A DNA stretch of 45,697 nucleotides, taken from assembly GCF_000332645.1 (NCBI RefSeq), contig NZ_AMXN01000013.1, forward strand, positions 1 to 45,697, written 5' to 3'. Numbering within the stretch: the stretch's first letter is position 1; each line of letters begins with the position of its first letter. The position numbers were made by a program, and so were the translations under genes. The notes beneath the pieces are model-generated. The model was not told the origin of the DNA. It saw nothing but the letters and a program-made list of their open reading frames with translations, and did not search any database. Shown piece after piece: positions 1 through 7,690 of this stretch. Origin of the DNA: Bacillus inaquosorum KCTC 13429 (GTDB lineage Bacteria > Bacillota > Bacilli > Bacillales > Bacillaceae).

Positions 1-5
1 TCTTA

Positions 6-40
6 TGGGGTCAGTCCCCAGGAATGTTCGGTGCTTTTTT
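6..40. terminator. possible terminator at window edge
   Basis: A GGGG/CCCC hairpin with a short loop (about 9-19) is followed some 17 bases later by a T6 run. It could end a gene lying before the window on the plus strand. The distance between stem and T-run makes this weak. Confidence 0.25.
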
Positions 41-43
41 ATC

Positions 44-280
44 CTATCGCATTTCAGGATTTGCTGCCTCTTCACGTGATCTTTCCTCGTTTGGCTTAAA
101 CAGCAGACCGAGGTTGATTAAACCGGCGATTCCGACAAGTCCGTAAATGATGCGGGAAAGGGCTGAACCTTGGCCGCCGAAGATGGCCGCTACTAAGTCA
201 AATTGGAAAAATCCGATCAGTCCCCAGTTAATAGCGCCAATGATGGTTAAAACAAGACAAATTCTCTGAATGGTACTCAT
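44..280 (-). CDS. yuzA: YuzA, DUF378-family small membrane protein
   Basis: This is a 78-residue protein with two hydrophobic segments (about residues 5-30 and 38-60) joined by a glycine-rich loop, then a charged tail rich in Glu and Arg. The pattern, with NWGLIG and FDLVAAIFGG motifs, is that of the DUF378 family, whose function is unknown. I place the start at the ATG giving MSTIQ, because an excellent GGAGGAGG Shine-Dalgarno lies 9 to 10 bases upstream; a TTG three codons earlier would crowd it. It is divergent from yugJ across about 230 bp that holds a perfect inverted repeat (333-358). Confidence 0.85.
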   Translation of the reverse strand: MSTIQRICLVLTIIGAINWGLIGFFQFDLVAAIFGGQGSALSRIIYGLVGIAGLINLGLLFKPNEERSREEAANPEMR

Positions 281-332
281 GTTCTGCAACCTCCTCCATG
301 AATTATTAAAACAGTTATAGATTGTGACATAT

Positions 333-358
333 TGGAGAATCTATACATGCATTCTCCA
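333..358. repeat. perfect inverted repeat in yuzA-yugJ intergenic region
   Basis: TGGAGAAT and ATTCTCCA form perfect 8-bp arms around a 10-base spacer, about 53 bp before the yuzA start codon. No T-run follows on either strand, so it looks more like an operator or a 5' UTR hairpin of yuzA than a terminator. Confidence 0.5.
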
Positions 359-457
359 TATTGAGGGAATTCAGCCTTCCCTTACCTATATCAGTTTCTT
401 TCCCAGCATCCTGCCATATAAAACCAAGCGATATGCAACCCGGTGAGAGCTGATTGC

Positions 458-487
458 TTTACATGTAGTAAGGACATTCTGCATAAT
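458..487 (+). promoter_or_regulatory. candidate SigA promoter of yugJ
   Basis: TTTACA (458-463) and CATAAT (482-487) are separated by 18 bases and lie just upstream of the yugJ ribosome binding site AAGGAGGAG. The match is moderate and was made by eye. Confidence 0.4.
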
Positions 488-510
488 AAAAAATCTAAGG
501 AGGAGATGTC

Positions 511-1674
511 ATGCAAAACTTTACATACTGGAATCCGACCAAATTAATTTTCGGGCGTGGGGAAGTGGAAAGACTACCGGAGGAACTCAAACCTTACGGG
601 AAAAACGTATTGCTTGTCTACGGAGGCGGAAGCATTAAACGCAGCGGCCTGTATGATCAAGTGATTGAACAGCTGGATAAAGCCGGAGTGACCGTGCAGG
701 AATTAGCAGGCGTTGAACCGAATCCGCGTGTGTCGACTGTTAATAAAGGTGTTGCCATCTGTAAAGAACACAACATTGATTTCTTGCTGGCTGTCGGCGG
801 CGGAAGTGTAATCGACTGTACAAAAGCGATTGCCGCAGGAGCGAAGTATGATGGTGATGCGTGGGATATCGTCACAAAAAAACATCAGCCGAAGGATGCT
901 CTGCCATTCGGAACCGTATTGACTCTCGCTGCGACTGGTTCTGAAATGAACTCAGGCTCGGTGATTACAAACTGGGAAACAAAAGAAAAATACGGCTGGG
1001 GCAGCCCGCTCGTATTCCCTAAATTCTCGATTCTTGATCCGGTGAATACATTCACCGTTCCTAAAAATCACACGATCTACGGTATGGTTGACATGATGAG
1101 CCACGTATTTGAACAATACTTCCATCATGTATCAAATACGCCGTATCAGGACCGTATGTGTGAATCACTTCTGCGTACAGTCATTGAAACAGCGCCTAAG
1201 CTGATCAATGATCTCGAAAATTACGAATTGCGTGAGACGATCCTATATACAGGAACAATCGCATTAAACGGCATGCTTTCTATGGGTGCAAGAGGGGATT
1301 GGGCAACTCATAATATTGAACATGCAGTATCAGCCGTTTATGACATTCCGCATGCCGGCGGACTGGCGATTCTGTTCCCGAACTGGATGAGACACACATT
1401 ATCTGAAAACCCTGCCCGCATGAAACAGCTTGCAGTTCGCGTGTTTGATGTTGAAGAAGCAGGTAAAACAGATGAAGAAATTGCACTTGAAGGTATCGAT
1501 AAGCTGTCTGCATTCTGGACAAGCCTTGGCGCACCGAACCGTCTTGCTGATTACGATATTAATGATGAGCAGCTTGACACAATTGCAGACAAGGCTATGG
1601 CTAACGGTACATTCGGCCAGTTTAAATCACTCAACAAAGAAGATGTGCTTGCCATTTTGAAAGCATCTCTATAA
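511..1674 (+). CDS. yugJ: YugJ, iron-type NAD(P)H-dependent alcohol (butanol) dehydrogenase
   Basis: The protein has 387 residues, the usual length for the BDH branch of iron-containing alcohol dehydrogenases. The nucleotide-binding GGGS motifs are at about residues 39-42 and 97-100. The metal-site region is [12 protein letters not shown], followed by the IEHAVSA and IPHAGGLAI histidines. The start is supported by AAGGAGGAG 7 bases upstream. The family reduces aldehydes such as butyraldehyde to alcohols; the real substrate cannot be read here. The gene ends in a strong terminator and sits in tandem with the paralogue yugK, which it resembles along its whole length, so the pair is an old tandem duplication. 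Confidence 0.93.
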   Translation: MQNFTYWNPTKLIFGRGEVERLPEELKPYGKNVLLVYGGGSIKRSGLYDQVIEQLDKAGVTVQELAGVEPNPRVSTVNKGVAICKEHNIDFLLAVGGGSVIDCTKAIAAGAKYDGDAWDIVTKKHQPKDALPFGTVLTLAATGSEMNSGSVITNWETKEKYGWGSPLVFPKFSILDPVNTFTVPKNHTIYGMVDMMSHVFEQYFHHVSNTPYQDRMCESLLRTVIETAPKLINDLENYELRETILYTGTIALNGMLSMGARGDWATHNIEHAVSAVYDIPHAGGLAILFPNWMRHTLSENPARMKQLAVRVFDVEEAGKTDEEIALEGIDKLSAFWTSLGAPNRLADYDINDEQLDTIADKAMANGTFGQFKSLNKEDVLAILKASL

Positions 1675-1677
1675 AAA

Positions 1678-1713
1678 AAGGGGAAACAGCCGTTCGGCTG
1701 CTTCCCTTTTTCT
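1678..1713 (+). terminator. terminator of yugJ
   Basis: The stem GGGAAACAGCCG / CGGCTGCTTCCC is followed by a run of T, directly after the yugJ stop codon. Confidence 0.85.
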
Positions 1714-1778
1714 TTTTGTTAACTTGTGTTACAATGGAAAATCTGTTTTTTTTACCAGCATTATTTGGAGGTTTTACA

Positions 1779-2951
1779 ATGGAAAATTTCACTTATTATA
1801 ATCCGACGAAGCTGATCTTCGGAAAAGGCCAGATTGAACAATTAAGAAAAGAATTAAAGCAATACGGCAAGAATGTGCTGCTTGTTTACGGCGGCGGAAG
1901 CATTAAACGCAACGGCCTCTATGATCAAGTCACAGGCATTTTAAAAGAAGAAGGCGCTGTGGTTCATGAGCTGTCAGGTGTAGAACCGAACCCGCGTCTT
2001 GCGACAGTGGAAAAAGGCATAGACCTATGCAGAGAGCATCACATTGATTTTCTGCTTGCGGTCGGCGGAGGCAGTGTCATTGACTGCACAAAAGCGATTG
2101 CTGCCGGCGTCAAATACGACGGCGACGCTTGGGATATTTTCAGCAAAAAAGTAACAGCAGAGGATGCGCTCCCGTTCGGCACTGTTTTAACCCTTGCTGC
2201 GACAGGCTCTGAAATGAACCCTGATTCCGTGATTACAAACTGGGAAACAAACGAGAAATATGTATGGGGCAGCAATGTGACTCATCCGCGTTTCTCCATT
2301 TTAGATCCTGTAAATACGTTCACTGTCCCAGAAAATCAAACAGTATACGGCATGGTTGACATGATGAGCCACGTATTTGAGCAATACTTCCATAATGTCG
2401 AAAACACGCCGCTTCAAGACAGAATGTGCTTTGCGGTTCTGCAGACGGTTATCGAAACAGCTCCTAAGCTTCTTGAAGATCTGGAAAATTACGAGCTTCG
2501 TGAAACAATCCTGTATGCAGGCACTATCGCTTTAAACGGCACGCTCCAAATGGGCTACTTCGGCGACTGGGCTTCTCATACAATGGAACACGCTGTTTCA
2601 GCTGTGTATGATATTCCGCATGCCGGCGGACTCGCGATTCTGTTCCCGAACTGGATGAGATACACGCTTGATACAAATGTCGGCCGCTTCAAAAACCTCA
2701 TGCTCAACATGTTTGACATTGATACTGAAGGCAAAACAGATAAAGAAATCGCACTTGAAGGAATCGACAAGCTGTCTGCATTCTGGACAAGCCTCGGCGC
2801 GCCTTCCCGACTTGCCGATTACAATATCGGAGAAGATAAGCTTGAGCTGATTGCTGATATCGCAGCCAAAGAAATGGAACACGGCGGCTTCGGCAACTTC
2901 CAAAAACTGAACAAAGATGACGTACTTGCCATCCTTCGCGCGTCTCTATAA
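1779..2951 (+). CDS. yugK: YugK, iron-type NAD(P)H-dependent alcohol dehydrogenase
   Basis: This 390-residue protein is a close paralogue of YugJ. It has the same N-terminal [12 protein letters not shown] segment, the two GGGS motifs, the [12 protein letters not shown] metal-binding segment and the C-terminal [10 protein letters not shown] end. I start it at the ATG giving MENFTYY, preceded by TTGGAGG; an in-frame upstream start at about 1716 would add 21 residues that overlap the yugJ terminator region and have no counterpart in YugJ. Both members keep the metal and nucleotide motifs, so both are probably active. Its substrate is unknown. Confidence 0.92.
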   Translation: MENFTYYNPTKLIFGKGQIEQLRKELKQYGKNVLLVYGGGSIKRNGLYDQVTGILKEEGAVVHELSGVEPNPRLATVEKGIDLCREHHIDFLLAVGGGSVIDCTKAIAAGVKYDGDAWDIFSKKVTAEDALPFGTVLTLAATGSEMNPDSVITNWETNEKYVWGSNVTHPRFSILDPVNTFTVPENQTVYGMVDMMSHVFEQYFHNVENTPLQDRMCFAVLQTVIETAPKLLEDLENYELRETILYAGTIALNGTLQMGYFGDWASHTMEHAVSAVYDIPHAGGLAILFPNWMRYTLDTNVGRFKNLMLNMFDIDTEGKTDKEIALEGIDKLSAFWTSLGAPSRLADYNIGEDKLELIADIAAKEMEHGGFGNFQKLNKDDVLAILRASL

Positions 2952-2955
2952 TCCC

Positions 2956-2989
2956 AAAGGGCGGAATCCAGTCATTCCGCCCTTTCTTC
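2956..2989 (+). terminator. terminator of yugK
   Basis: AAAGGGCGGAAT and ATTCCGCCCTTT form a 12-bp perfect stem with a 6-base loop, followed by a T-rich stretch. Confidence 0.85.
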
Positions 2990-3062
2990 TTGACTTGATT
3001 TCACAGATAAGTTCATATAAAGTGAAAGATGAAAACATTATACCGTTATGGAGGGACAAGCA

Positions 3063-4415
3063 ATGACGCATGTACGCTTTGACTACTCAAAAGCGTTGAC
3101 TTTCTTCAACGAACATGAACTTACATACCTGCGGGACTTTGTAAAAACAGCACACCATAATATTCATGAAAAAACAGGCGCTGGCAGCGATTTTCTAGGC
3201 TGGGTGGACCTCCCTGAACATTATGATAAAGAAGAATTCGCGCGCATCAAAAAAAGCGCCGAAAAAATCAAATCTGACTCTGATGTATTGCTTGTTGTCG
3301 GCATCGGCGGTTCTTATCTCGGTGCGCGGGCTGCGATCGAAGCGCTTAATCACGCGTTTTATAATACATTGCCAAAGGCAAAACGCGGCAATCCGCAAGT
3401 TATTTTCATCGGAAACAACATCAGTTCATCTTATATGAGAGATGTCATGGATCTTCTTGAAGATGTTGACTTCTCTATTAATGTGATTTCTAAATCAGGC
3501 ACAACAACTGAACCTGCAATCGCTTTCCGTATTTTCCGTAAGCTTCTTGAGGAGAAATACGGCAAAGAAGAAGCGAAAGCCCGGATTTACGCGACAACTG
3601 ATAAAGAGCGCGGCGCATTAAAAACGCTTTCTAACGAAGAAGGCTTTGAATCATTTGTCATTCCTGATGACGTCGGCGGCCGTTATTCTGTATTAACAGC
3701 TGTAGGCCTCTTGCCGATTGCTGTCAGCGGCGTCAACATTGACGACATGATGAAAGGCGCACTGGATGCGAGCAAAGATTTTGCGACTTCTGAATTGGAA
3801 GAAAACCCTGCATACCAATATGCGGTTGTTCGCAATGTGCTTTATAATAAAGGCAAAACAATCGAAATGCTCATCAACTACGAACCGGCGCTTCAATACT
3901 TTGCGGAATGGTGGAAGCAGCTGTTCGGAGAAAGTGAAGGGAAAGATGAGAAGGGCATTTATCCTTCTTCAGCTAACTATTCAACAGACCTTCATTCATT
4001 AGGCCAGTATGTACAAGAAGGCCGCAGAGATTTATTCGAAACGGTGCTGAACGTAGAGAAACCGAAACATGAACTGACAATCGAAGAAGCGGATAACGAT
4101 CTTGACGGCTTAAACTATTTAGCCGGAAAAACGATTGATTTCGTTAACAAGAAAGCGTTCCAAGGCACGATGCTTGCCCATACAGACGGAAATGTTCCGA
4201 ACTTAATCGTCAACATTCCTGAGCTGAATGCATATACTTTTGGATACCTTGTATATTTCTTCGAAAAAGCCTGCGCGATGAGCGGTTATCTCCTTGGCGT
4301 CAATCCATTTGACCAGCCTGGAGTAGAGGCGTATAAAGTCAATATGTTTGCGTTGCTCGGCAAACCTGGCTTTGAAGAGAAAAAAGCAGAGCTTGAAAAA
4401 CGTCTGGAAGATTAA
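3063..4415 (+). CDS. pgi: glucose-6-phosphate isomerase
   Basis: The enzyme interconverts glucose-6-phosphate and fructose-6-phosphate in glycolysis. It has 450 residues, the short Firmicute form. The phosphate-binding GGSYLGARA is at about residue 76, KSGTTTEPA at about 144, and the family signature [16 protein letters not shown] at about 203. The C-terminal region carries the [15 protein letters not shown] motif with the catalytic lysine. The start follows GGAGGGAC; an ATG 15 bases earlier overlaps that ribosome binding site and is unlikely. A hairpin terminator follows, so it is probably monocistronic, with limited readthrough into yugM. Confidence 0.97.
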   Translation: MTHVRFDYSKALTFFNEHELTYLRDFVKTAHHNIHEKTGAGSDFLGWVDLPEHYDKEEFARIKKSAEKIKSDSDVLLVVGIGGSYLGARAAIEALNHAFYNTLPKAKRGNPQVIFIGNNISSSYMRDVMDLLEDVDFSINVISKSGTTTEPAIAFRIFRKLLEEKYGKEEAKARIYATTDKERGALKTLSNEEGFESFVIPDDVGGRYSVLTAVGLLPIAVSGVNIDDMMKGALDASKDFATSELEENPAYQYAVVRNVLYNKGKTIEMLINYEPALQYFAEWWKQLFGESEGKDEKGIYPSSANYSTDLHSLGQYVQEGRRDLFETVLNVEKPKHELTIEEADNDLDGLNYLAGKTIDFVNKKAFQGTMLAHTDGNVPNLIVNIPELNAYTFGYLVYFFEKACAMSGYLLGVNPFDQPGVEAYKVNMFALLGKPGFEEKKAELEKRLED

Positions 4416-4421
4416 TGTGAG

Positions 4422-4456
4422 AAAGCTGACTGGCATTTGCCGGTCGGCTTTTTATA
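4422..4456 (+). terminator. terminator of pgi
   Basis: AAAGCTGAC pairs with GGTCGGCTTT (with a G-T pair) around a 10-base loop, followed by a short T-run. It is of moderate strength. Confidence 0.7.
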
Positions 4457-4473
4457 AAATCAGAAAGGTGCTG

Positions 4474-4845
4474 ATGTTCATGAAACAAATGGTTAAACAT
4501 CTCATCATTGCCGTTTTTTCTGCAGCTGTTCTAAGCATTCTAATCTCCTTTGATGCCGTGTATACAGAGTTTTCTTCAAGCTTCGGCGGCACGCTATCAC
4601 ACTTTTTCATCCACGCCTTTCTTCTCATTGGTTTGCCGCTTGCGCTTTTTACCGATGCGGTACACCGGATGATGCATTTAAAACGATCTCATACTCTTTT
4701 CACTAAATTAGGACTCTATGCCGCAGTTGTTTATGTTTCATGGGAATCTGCTGCAGGGCTTGCAGCGGCAATGGCTGTTTACTTTTTAATTGAATGCGCT
4801 TTCTTTTTTGTTGGCCGCACGAAAGAAACAACGATTTCCATGTAG
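4474..4845 (+). CDS. yugM: YugM, small membrane protein of unknown function
   Basis: About 123 residues with three to four hydrophobic segments (roughly residues 8-28, 45-62, 80-95 and 97-115), so it is an integral membrane protein. No catalytic motif is visible. Two in-frame ATGs compete (4474 and 4480); AGAAAGGTG sits 3 and 9 bases upstream of them, so the second is better spaced. Upstream extension to 4348 would run through pgi and is rejected. The gene follows the pgi terminator by about 20 bp with no clear promoter of its own. Confidence 0.8.
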   Translation: MFMKQMVKHLIIAVFSAAVLSILISFDAVYTEFSSSFGGTLSHFFIHAFLLIGLPLALFTDAVHRMMHLKRSHTLFTKLGLYAAVVYVSWESAAGLAAAMAVYFLIECAFFFVGRTKETTISM

Positions 4846-4904
4846 TCCGCCTCTGAATGAAGTCTTGTTCTGCGGGACAGGATAAGTGAAAAAGGGGCAT
4901 TTTG

Positions 4905-5309
4905 ATGATACCAATACCTTCCGCGATAGATGGGCAGTCTTTTCTGCTTCAAGAACTGGAACAAGTAATGAAGCCGCTCGGTTATGTGATAAACGGCGGC
5001 TGGGAATACGATCACGGCTACTTTGATTATAAAATTGATGATAGAGACGGCTATTTGTTTTTAAGGATTCCCGTCAATGCGGTACAGGGCAGTCTCGATG
5101 AACGCGGGGCGGCTGTTCGGATCGGAACGCCATTTATGCTGAGGCAGGTGTTTCAGGCGGATCTTGACGATTATGCCGAGGGAGGGCCATTCCAATCACT
5201 GTTTAATCAATTTTCCGAGCCGGAAAGGCGCGACGCGGAAATTGATCCGGCGTATTTGGATATCGGCGCTTCCCTTGTGAAAGAATTGGAGGATGTTCTG
5301 CTGCATTAG
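4905..5309 (+). CDS. yugN: YugN, YugN-like family protein
   Basis: A 134-residue acidic soluble protein with no signal peptide or membrane segment. It belongs to the YugN-like family of Bacillaceae, for which I know no function. The start is the ATG after AAAAAGGGGC; a TTG one codon earlier is less likely. The stop codon overlaps the stop codon of convergent yugO by 4 bases (TTAG), leaving no room for a terminator between the two genes. Confidence 0.85.
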   Translation: MIPIPSAIDGQSFLLQELEQVMKPLGYVINGGWEYDHGYFDYKIDDRDGYLFLRIPVNAVQGSLDERGAAVRIGTPFMLRQVFQADLDDYAEGGPFQSLFNQFSEPERRDAEIDPAYLDIGASLVKELEDVLLH

Positions 5310-6289
5310 ATCGCAAGAAATTGGTCTGTTTCGAGCACTTTATATGTAAGAGGAGGGGAAATCATCGGCCCTTCCTCTTTTTGTATGCCGATAATTGTCG
5401 TGTTGTGATCAAGGAAATGGAGGACGCACGTTTTGTAAGCAGCTCCCTTTAGATCGTCAGGAACAGAAAGAAGCTTCACATGTTGATCAAGTGTCAGCTT
5501 AATTCCGTTCTGCTTAGACGGCCGTAATTTGACTTGATAATGCTGCAGCATTGCCCGGCTGATAAATTCTGAAGTTCCGATGATTTGATTAGCGCCTGCC
5601 CGCTCCGCATTGGTGACAAACCGGTCAGTCAAAATCTCGACGATACAGTATGCAAGGGGGTTAAGCCCTTTAACAGATAAAAGAATCAGCACTGACAGCA
5701 TATCTGCTTCAGCTTCACTTTTATACTGATCAGCTGTCACCATCACTGACTCCGCTTCAGCAACATTGGCCCTTTTCAGTGTCTCATCATCGGCAGCGTG
5801 CCCGCGTATGAAATGAACGTTTTCGATAAGCGGGCCTTCTTTTAAAGATTCATCGATCAGCACAACCGTCTTGGAAGGGGCCGTAAGCTGCAGCTCCTTC
5901 AGCAGCCGGTTTGATTTTTCATTCCACCCGATCATAATGATGTGGCCCCGCCCTTTGTAAGCGACTTTTCCTTCGATGTAGCGGTGCTGTCTGCTGATTG
6001 CGGCTGCAGATAACGTGGCGAAATATGCGGTGACAAAGCTTGCTCCGCTCAAAATCAGCAGTATTCCGGCTGCCTGTCCAAGCGGCGTGTGCGGCACATA
6101 GTCTCCATAGCCGACTGTCGAAACGGTAACGACAGCCCACCAAATGCCTTCAAATACCGAAGTGAACTGCTTCGGCTCAAGTACATAAATGATTTGGCCG
6201 AATAAAAGAATCAGAAATAAAATAATAACCCCGATTCGGATAAATAACGGCCACCTGAGCCATGAAATAAATATCCGATTTGATTTCAT
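5306..6289 (-). CDS. yugO: YugO, potassium channel with RCK/TrkA-N domain
   Basis: A 327-residue channel subunit. Two membrane helices (about residues 12-34 and 70-92) flank a pore loop with the K+ selectivity filter TVGYGD at about residues 58-63. A cytoplasmic RCK domain with an NAD-type start (HIIMIGWNEKSNR) begins at about 115, followed by a C-terminal domain. In B. subtilis, YugO is known to carry potassium efflux in biofilm electrical signalling. It overlaps mstX by 4 bases (ATGA), so the two are translationally coupled. Its 3' end overlaps yugN on the opposite strand. Confidence 0.95.
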   Translation of the reverse strand: MKSNRIFISWLRWPLFIRIGVIILFLILLFGQIIYVLEPKQFTSVFEGIWWAVVTVSTVGYGDYVPHTPLGQAAGILLILSGASFVTAYFATLSAAAISRQHRYIEGKVAYKGRGHIIMIGWNEKSNRLLKELQLTAPSKTVVLIDESLKEGPLIENVHFIRGHAADDETLKRANVAEAESVMVTADQYKSEAEADMLSVLILLSVKGLNPLAYCIVEILTDRFVTNAERAGANQIIGTSEFISRAMLQHYQVKLRPSKQNGIKLTLDQHVKLLSVPDDLKGAAYKTCVLHFLDHNTTIIGIQKEEGPMISPPLTYKVLETDQFLAI

Positions 6290-6618
6290 TCTTTTTCTCC
6301 TTCTTCAGATAATGAGATGGATAAAATCTGTTTAATAATTGTATTTAATTTCTCGTTTAGCTTTTCCTGGCCGTACATATCTCGTGCCTGCTTCATTAAA
6401 TCGGCTGTATCATCTTCAAGCTGAATAAGCGGCTCATCGATTTCCGATTCATTATAAAGCTGGATAAATGCATCCAGCCCTTCATTCATTCGGTCGATTG
6501 CTGTGCTCAGCTGTTCCTTTTCCTCACTCGTCACTTTCATGGCTTCCATCACACCCGTGCTTTTTTCTAACAGTATGTCCCACTTCCGATGATGTTTTTC
6601 AAAAAATGAACAAAACAT
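6286..6618 (-). CDS. mstX: Mistic (MstX), membrane-associating protein
   Basis: The 110-residue product is nearly identical to Mistic of B. subtilis, a helical protein that joins the membrane without a signal peptide and promotes insertion of the downstream channel YugO. The composition is acidic and helical, without classical hydrophobic segments. The long form starts at 6618; methionines 24 and 27 could start the shorter form seen in other Bacillus species. Only 46 bp separate this start from the divergent gene at 6665. The ribosome binding site for the long form is weak (GGAG about 13 bases away). Confidence 0.9.
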   Translation of the reverse strand: MFCSFFEKHHRKWDILLEKSTGVMEAMKVTSEEKEQLSTAIDRMNEGLDAFIQLYNESEIDEPLIQLEDDTADLMKQARDMYGQEKLNEKLNTIIKQILSISLSEEGEKE

Positions 6619-6664
6619 ATAAAAATGGATTTCTCCATAAACTAAAACAAAAAGGATGAAAAAG

Positions 6665-6928
6665 ATGACGATCTTGCAAAGAACGATCGTGGTTTTGATC
6701 GGTACGCAGCTGGCGGCATCCGCGGTGATTTTGTTTATTTTCGATTTGAATTCATATAATCACTTTTCTGGCAGCTTCTCCTGGCTTCATTTTCTGAAAG
6801 AGCTGGTCGGCGGCTTTTCCTTTTATTTGTTTTCAGCAGGTCTGTTCTTTCTGCTGATCGGATTGTGTGCTCCGAGCCGGAGGAAGAAGCGCATTTCTGT
6901 ACACGGAAAAGAAAACTCATTAAAATAA
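6665..6928 (+). CDS. small two-helix membrane protein, unknown function
   Basis: An 87-residue protein with two strong hydrophobic segments (about residues 6-26 and 47-67) and a basic Arg/Lys-rich tail, so probably two membrane helices. The start is the second ATG, because AAAGGA lies 8 bases before it while the first ATG at 6656 touches that sequence. I recall a small yuz gene here in B. subtilis 168 but am not sure of its name. It lies divergent from mstX and 40 bp before yugP. Function unknown. Confidence 0.7.
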   Translation: MTILQRTIVVLIGTQLAASAVILFIFDLNSYNHFSGSFSWLHFLKELVGGFSFYLFSAGLFFLLIGLCAPSRRKKRISVHGKENSLK

Positions 6929-6968
6929 TCGTAATAGAGAAATGATCATGGAAAAAGGATGATGAAAA

Positions 6969-7646
6969 ATGCTGTTTATATTTTTAACAATAGCCGCATT
7001 GGGATTGTCGTTTTGGGCACAATTTAAAGTAAAGAGCAACTTTGAAAAATATTCAAAAGTGGAAGCCTCAAGCGGACGTACAGGGGCAGAAACGGCAAGA
7101 CGGATTTTAGATATAAACGGTCTTTACGACGTGCCGGTCGAACCGGTAAGAGGCACTTTAACAGACCATTACGACCCGACAAGACGGGTGGTGCGTTTAT
7201 CTGAGCCGGTCTATTACGGCCGCTCAATTTCCGCCATATCCGTAGCTTCCCATGAAGTCGGACATGCCTTGCAGCATCAGGAGTCATATGGTGCGCTTGT
7301 GTTGAGACATAAAATCTTCCCAGTCGTGAATTTTGCATCCGGTGTAGCTCCTTTGCTTTTCTTAGGAGGCATGCTTCTCGGCAGCCTGAATCTGATCGGG
7401 CTTGGCATCATTTTGTTTTCAGCCGCTGTCTTTTTCCAGCTGATTACATTGCCTGTCGAATTCAATGCAAGTTCACGCGCGAAGCAAATTATTGTGTCAG
7501 AAGGATTCATCCGGAACAATGAAGAGAATGGGGTAAATAAAGTGCTGAGCGCCGCCGCCTTAACGTATGTGGCCGCCGCCCTGGTTTCCCTGTTTGAGCT
7601 TCTTCGCTTTGTGATGATCTTCTTAAACGGTCGTAATGAGAATTAA
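6969..7646 (+). CDS. yugP: YugP, membrane zinc metallopeptidase
   Basis: A 225-residue protein with an N-terminal membrane segment, a zinc-binding HEVGH motif in ASHEVGHALQHQ at about residues 93-104, and further hydrophobic segments (about 118-160 and 185-220). This is the neutral zinc metallopeptidase family 2 (YugP type). Bacillus members are poorly characterised; a membrane proteolytic role is inferred from the motif only. Immediately after the stop codon comes a very strong Shine-Dalgarno and a hairpin that precede yugS. Confidence 0.88.
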   Translation: MLFIFLTIAALGLSFWAQFKVKSNFEKYSKVEASSGRTGAETARRILDINGLYDVPVEPVRGTLTDHYDPTRRVVRLSEPVYYGRSISAISVASHEVGHALQHQESYGALVLRHKIFPVVNFASGVAPLLFLGGMLLGSLNLIGLGIILFSAAVFFQLITLPVEFNASSRAKQIIVSEGFIRNNEENGVNKVLSAAALTYVAAALVSLFELLRFVMIFLNGRNEN

Positions 7647-7650
7647 CGTT

Positions 7651-7690
7651 AAGGAGGTGGCCCCTTACCATTTATGGTAAGGGCTTTTTT
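7651..7690 (+). promoter_or_regulatory. hairpin with T-run between Shine-Dalgarno and TTG start of yugS
   Basis: AAGGAGGTG (7651-7659) is a near-perfect Shine-Dalgarno. It is followed by a 9-bp perfect hairpin (arms 7662-7670 and 7675-7683, loop TTTA) and CTTTTTT, then the TTG start at 7690. The linear spacing is 30 bases, too long for initiation. With the hairpin folded, the unpaired spacing is about 8 bases, which is optimal. The same element also has the form of an intrinsic terminator after yugP. Confidence 0.7.

Noticed and set aside
310..350. Rex-type operator (TTGTGA half-site) upstream of yugJ
   Set aside because: Only one half-site (ATTGTGACATATT) is visible; the second half TCACAA is missing.
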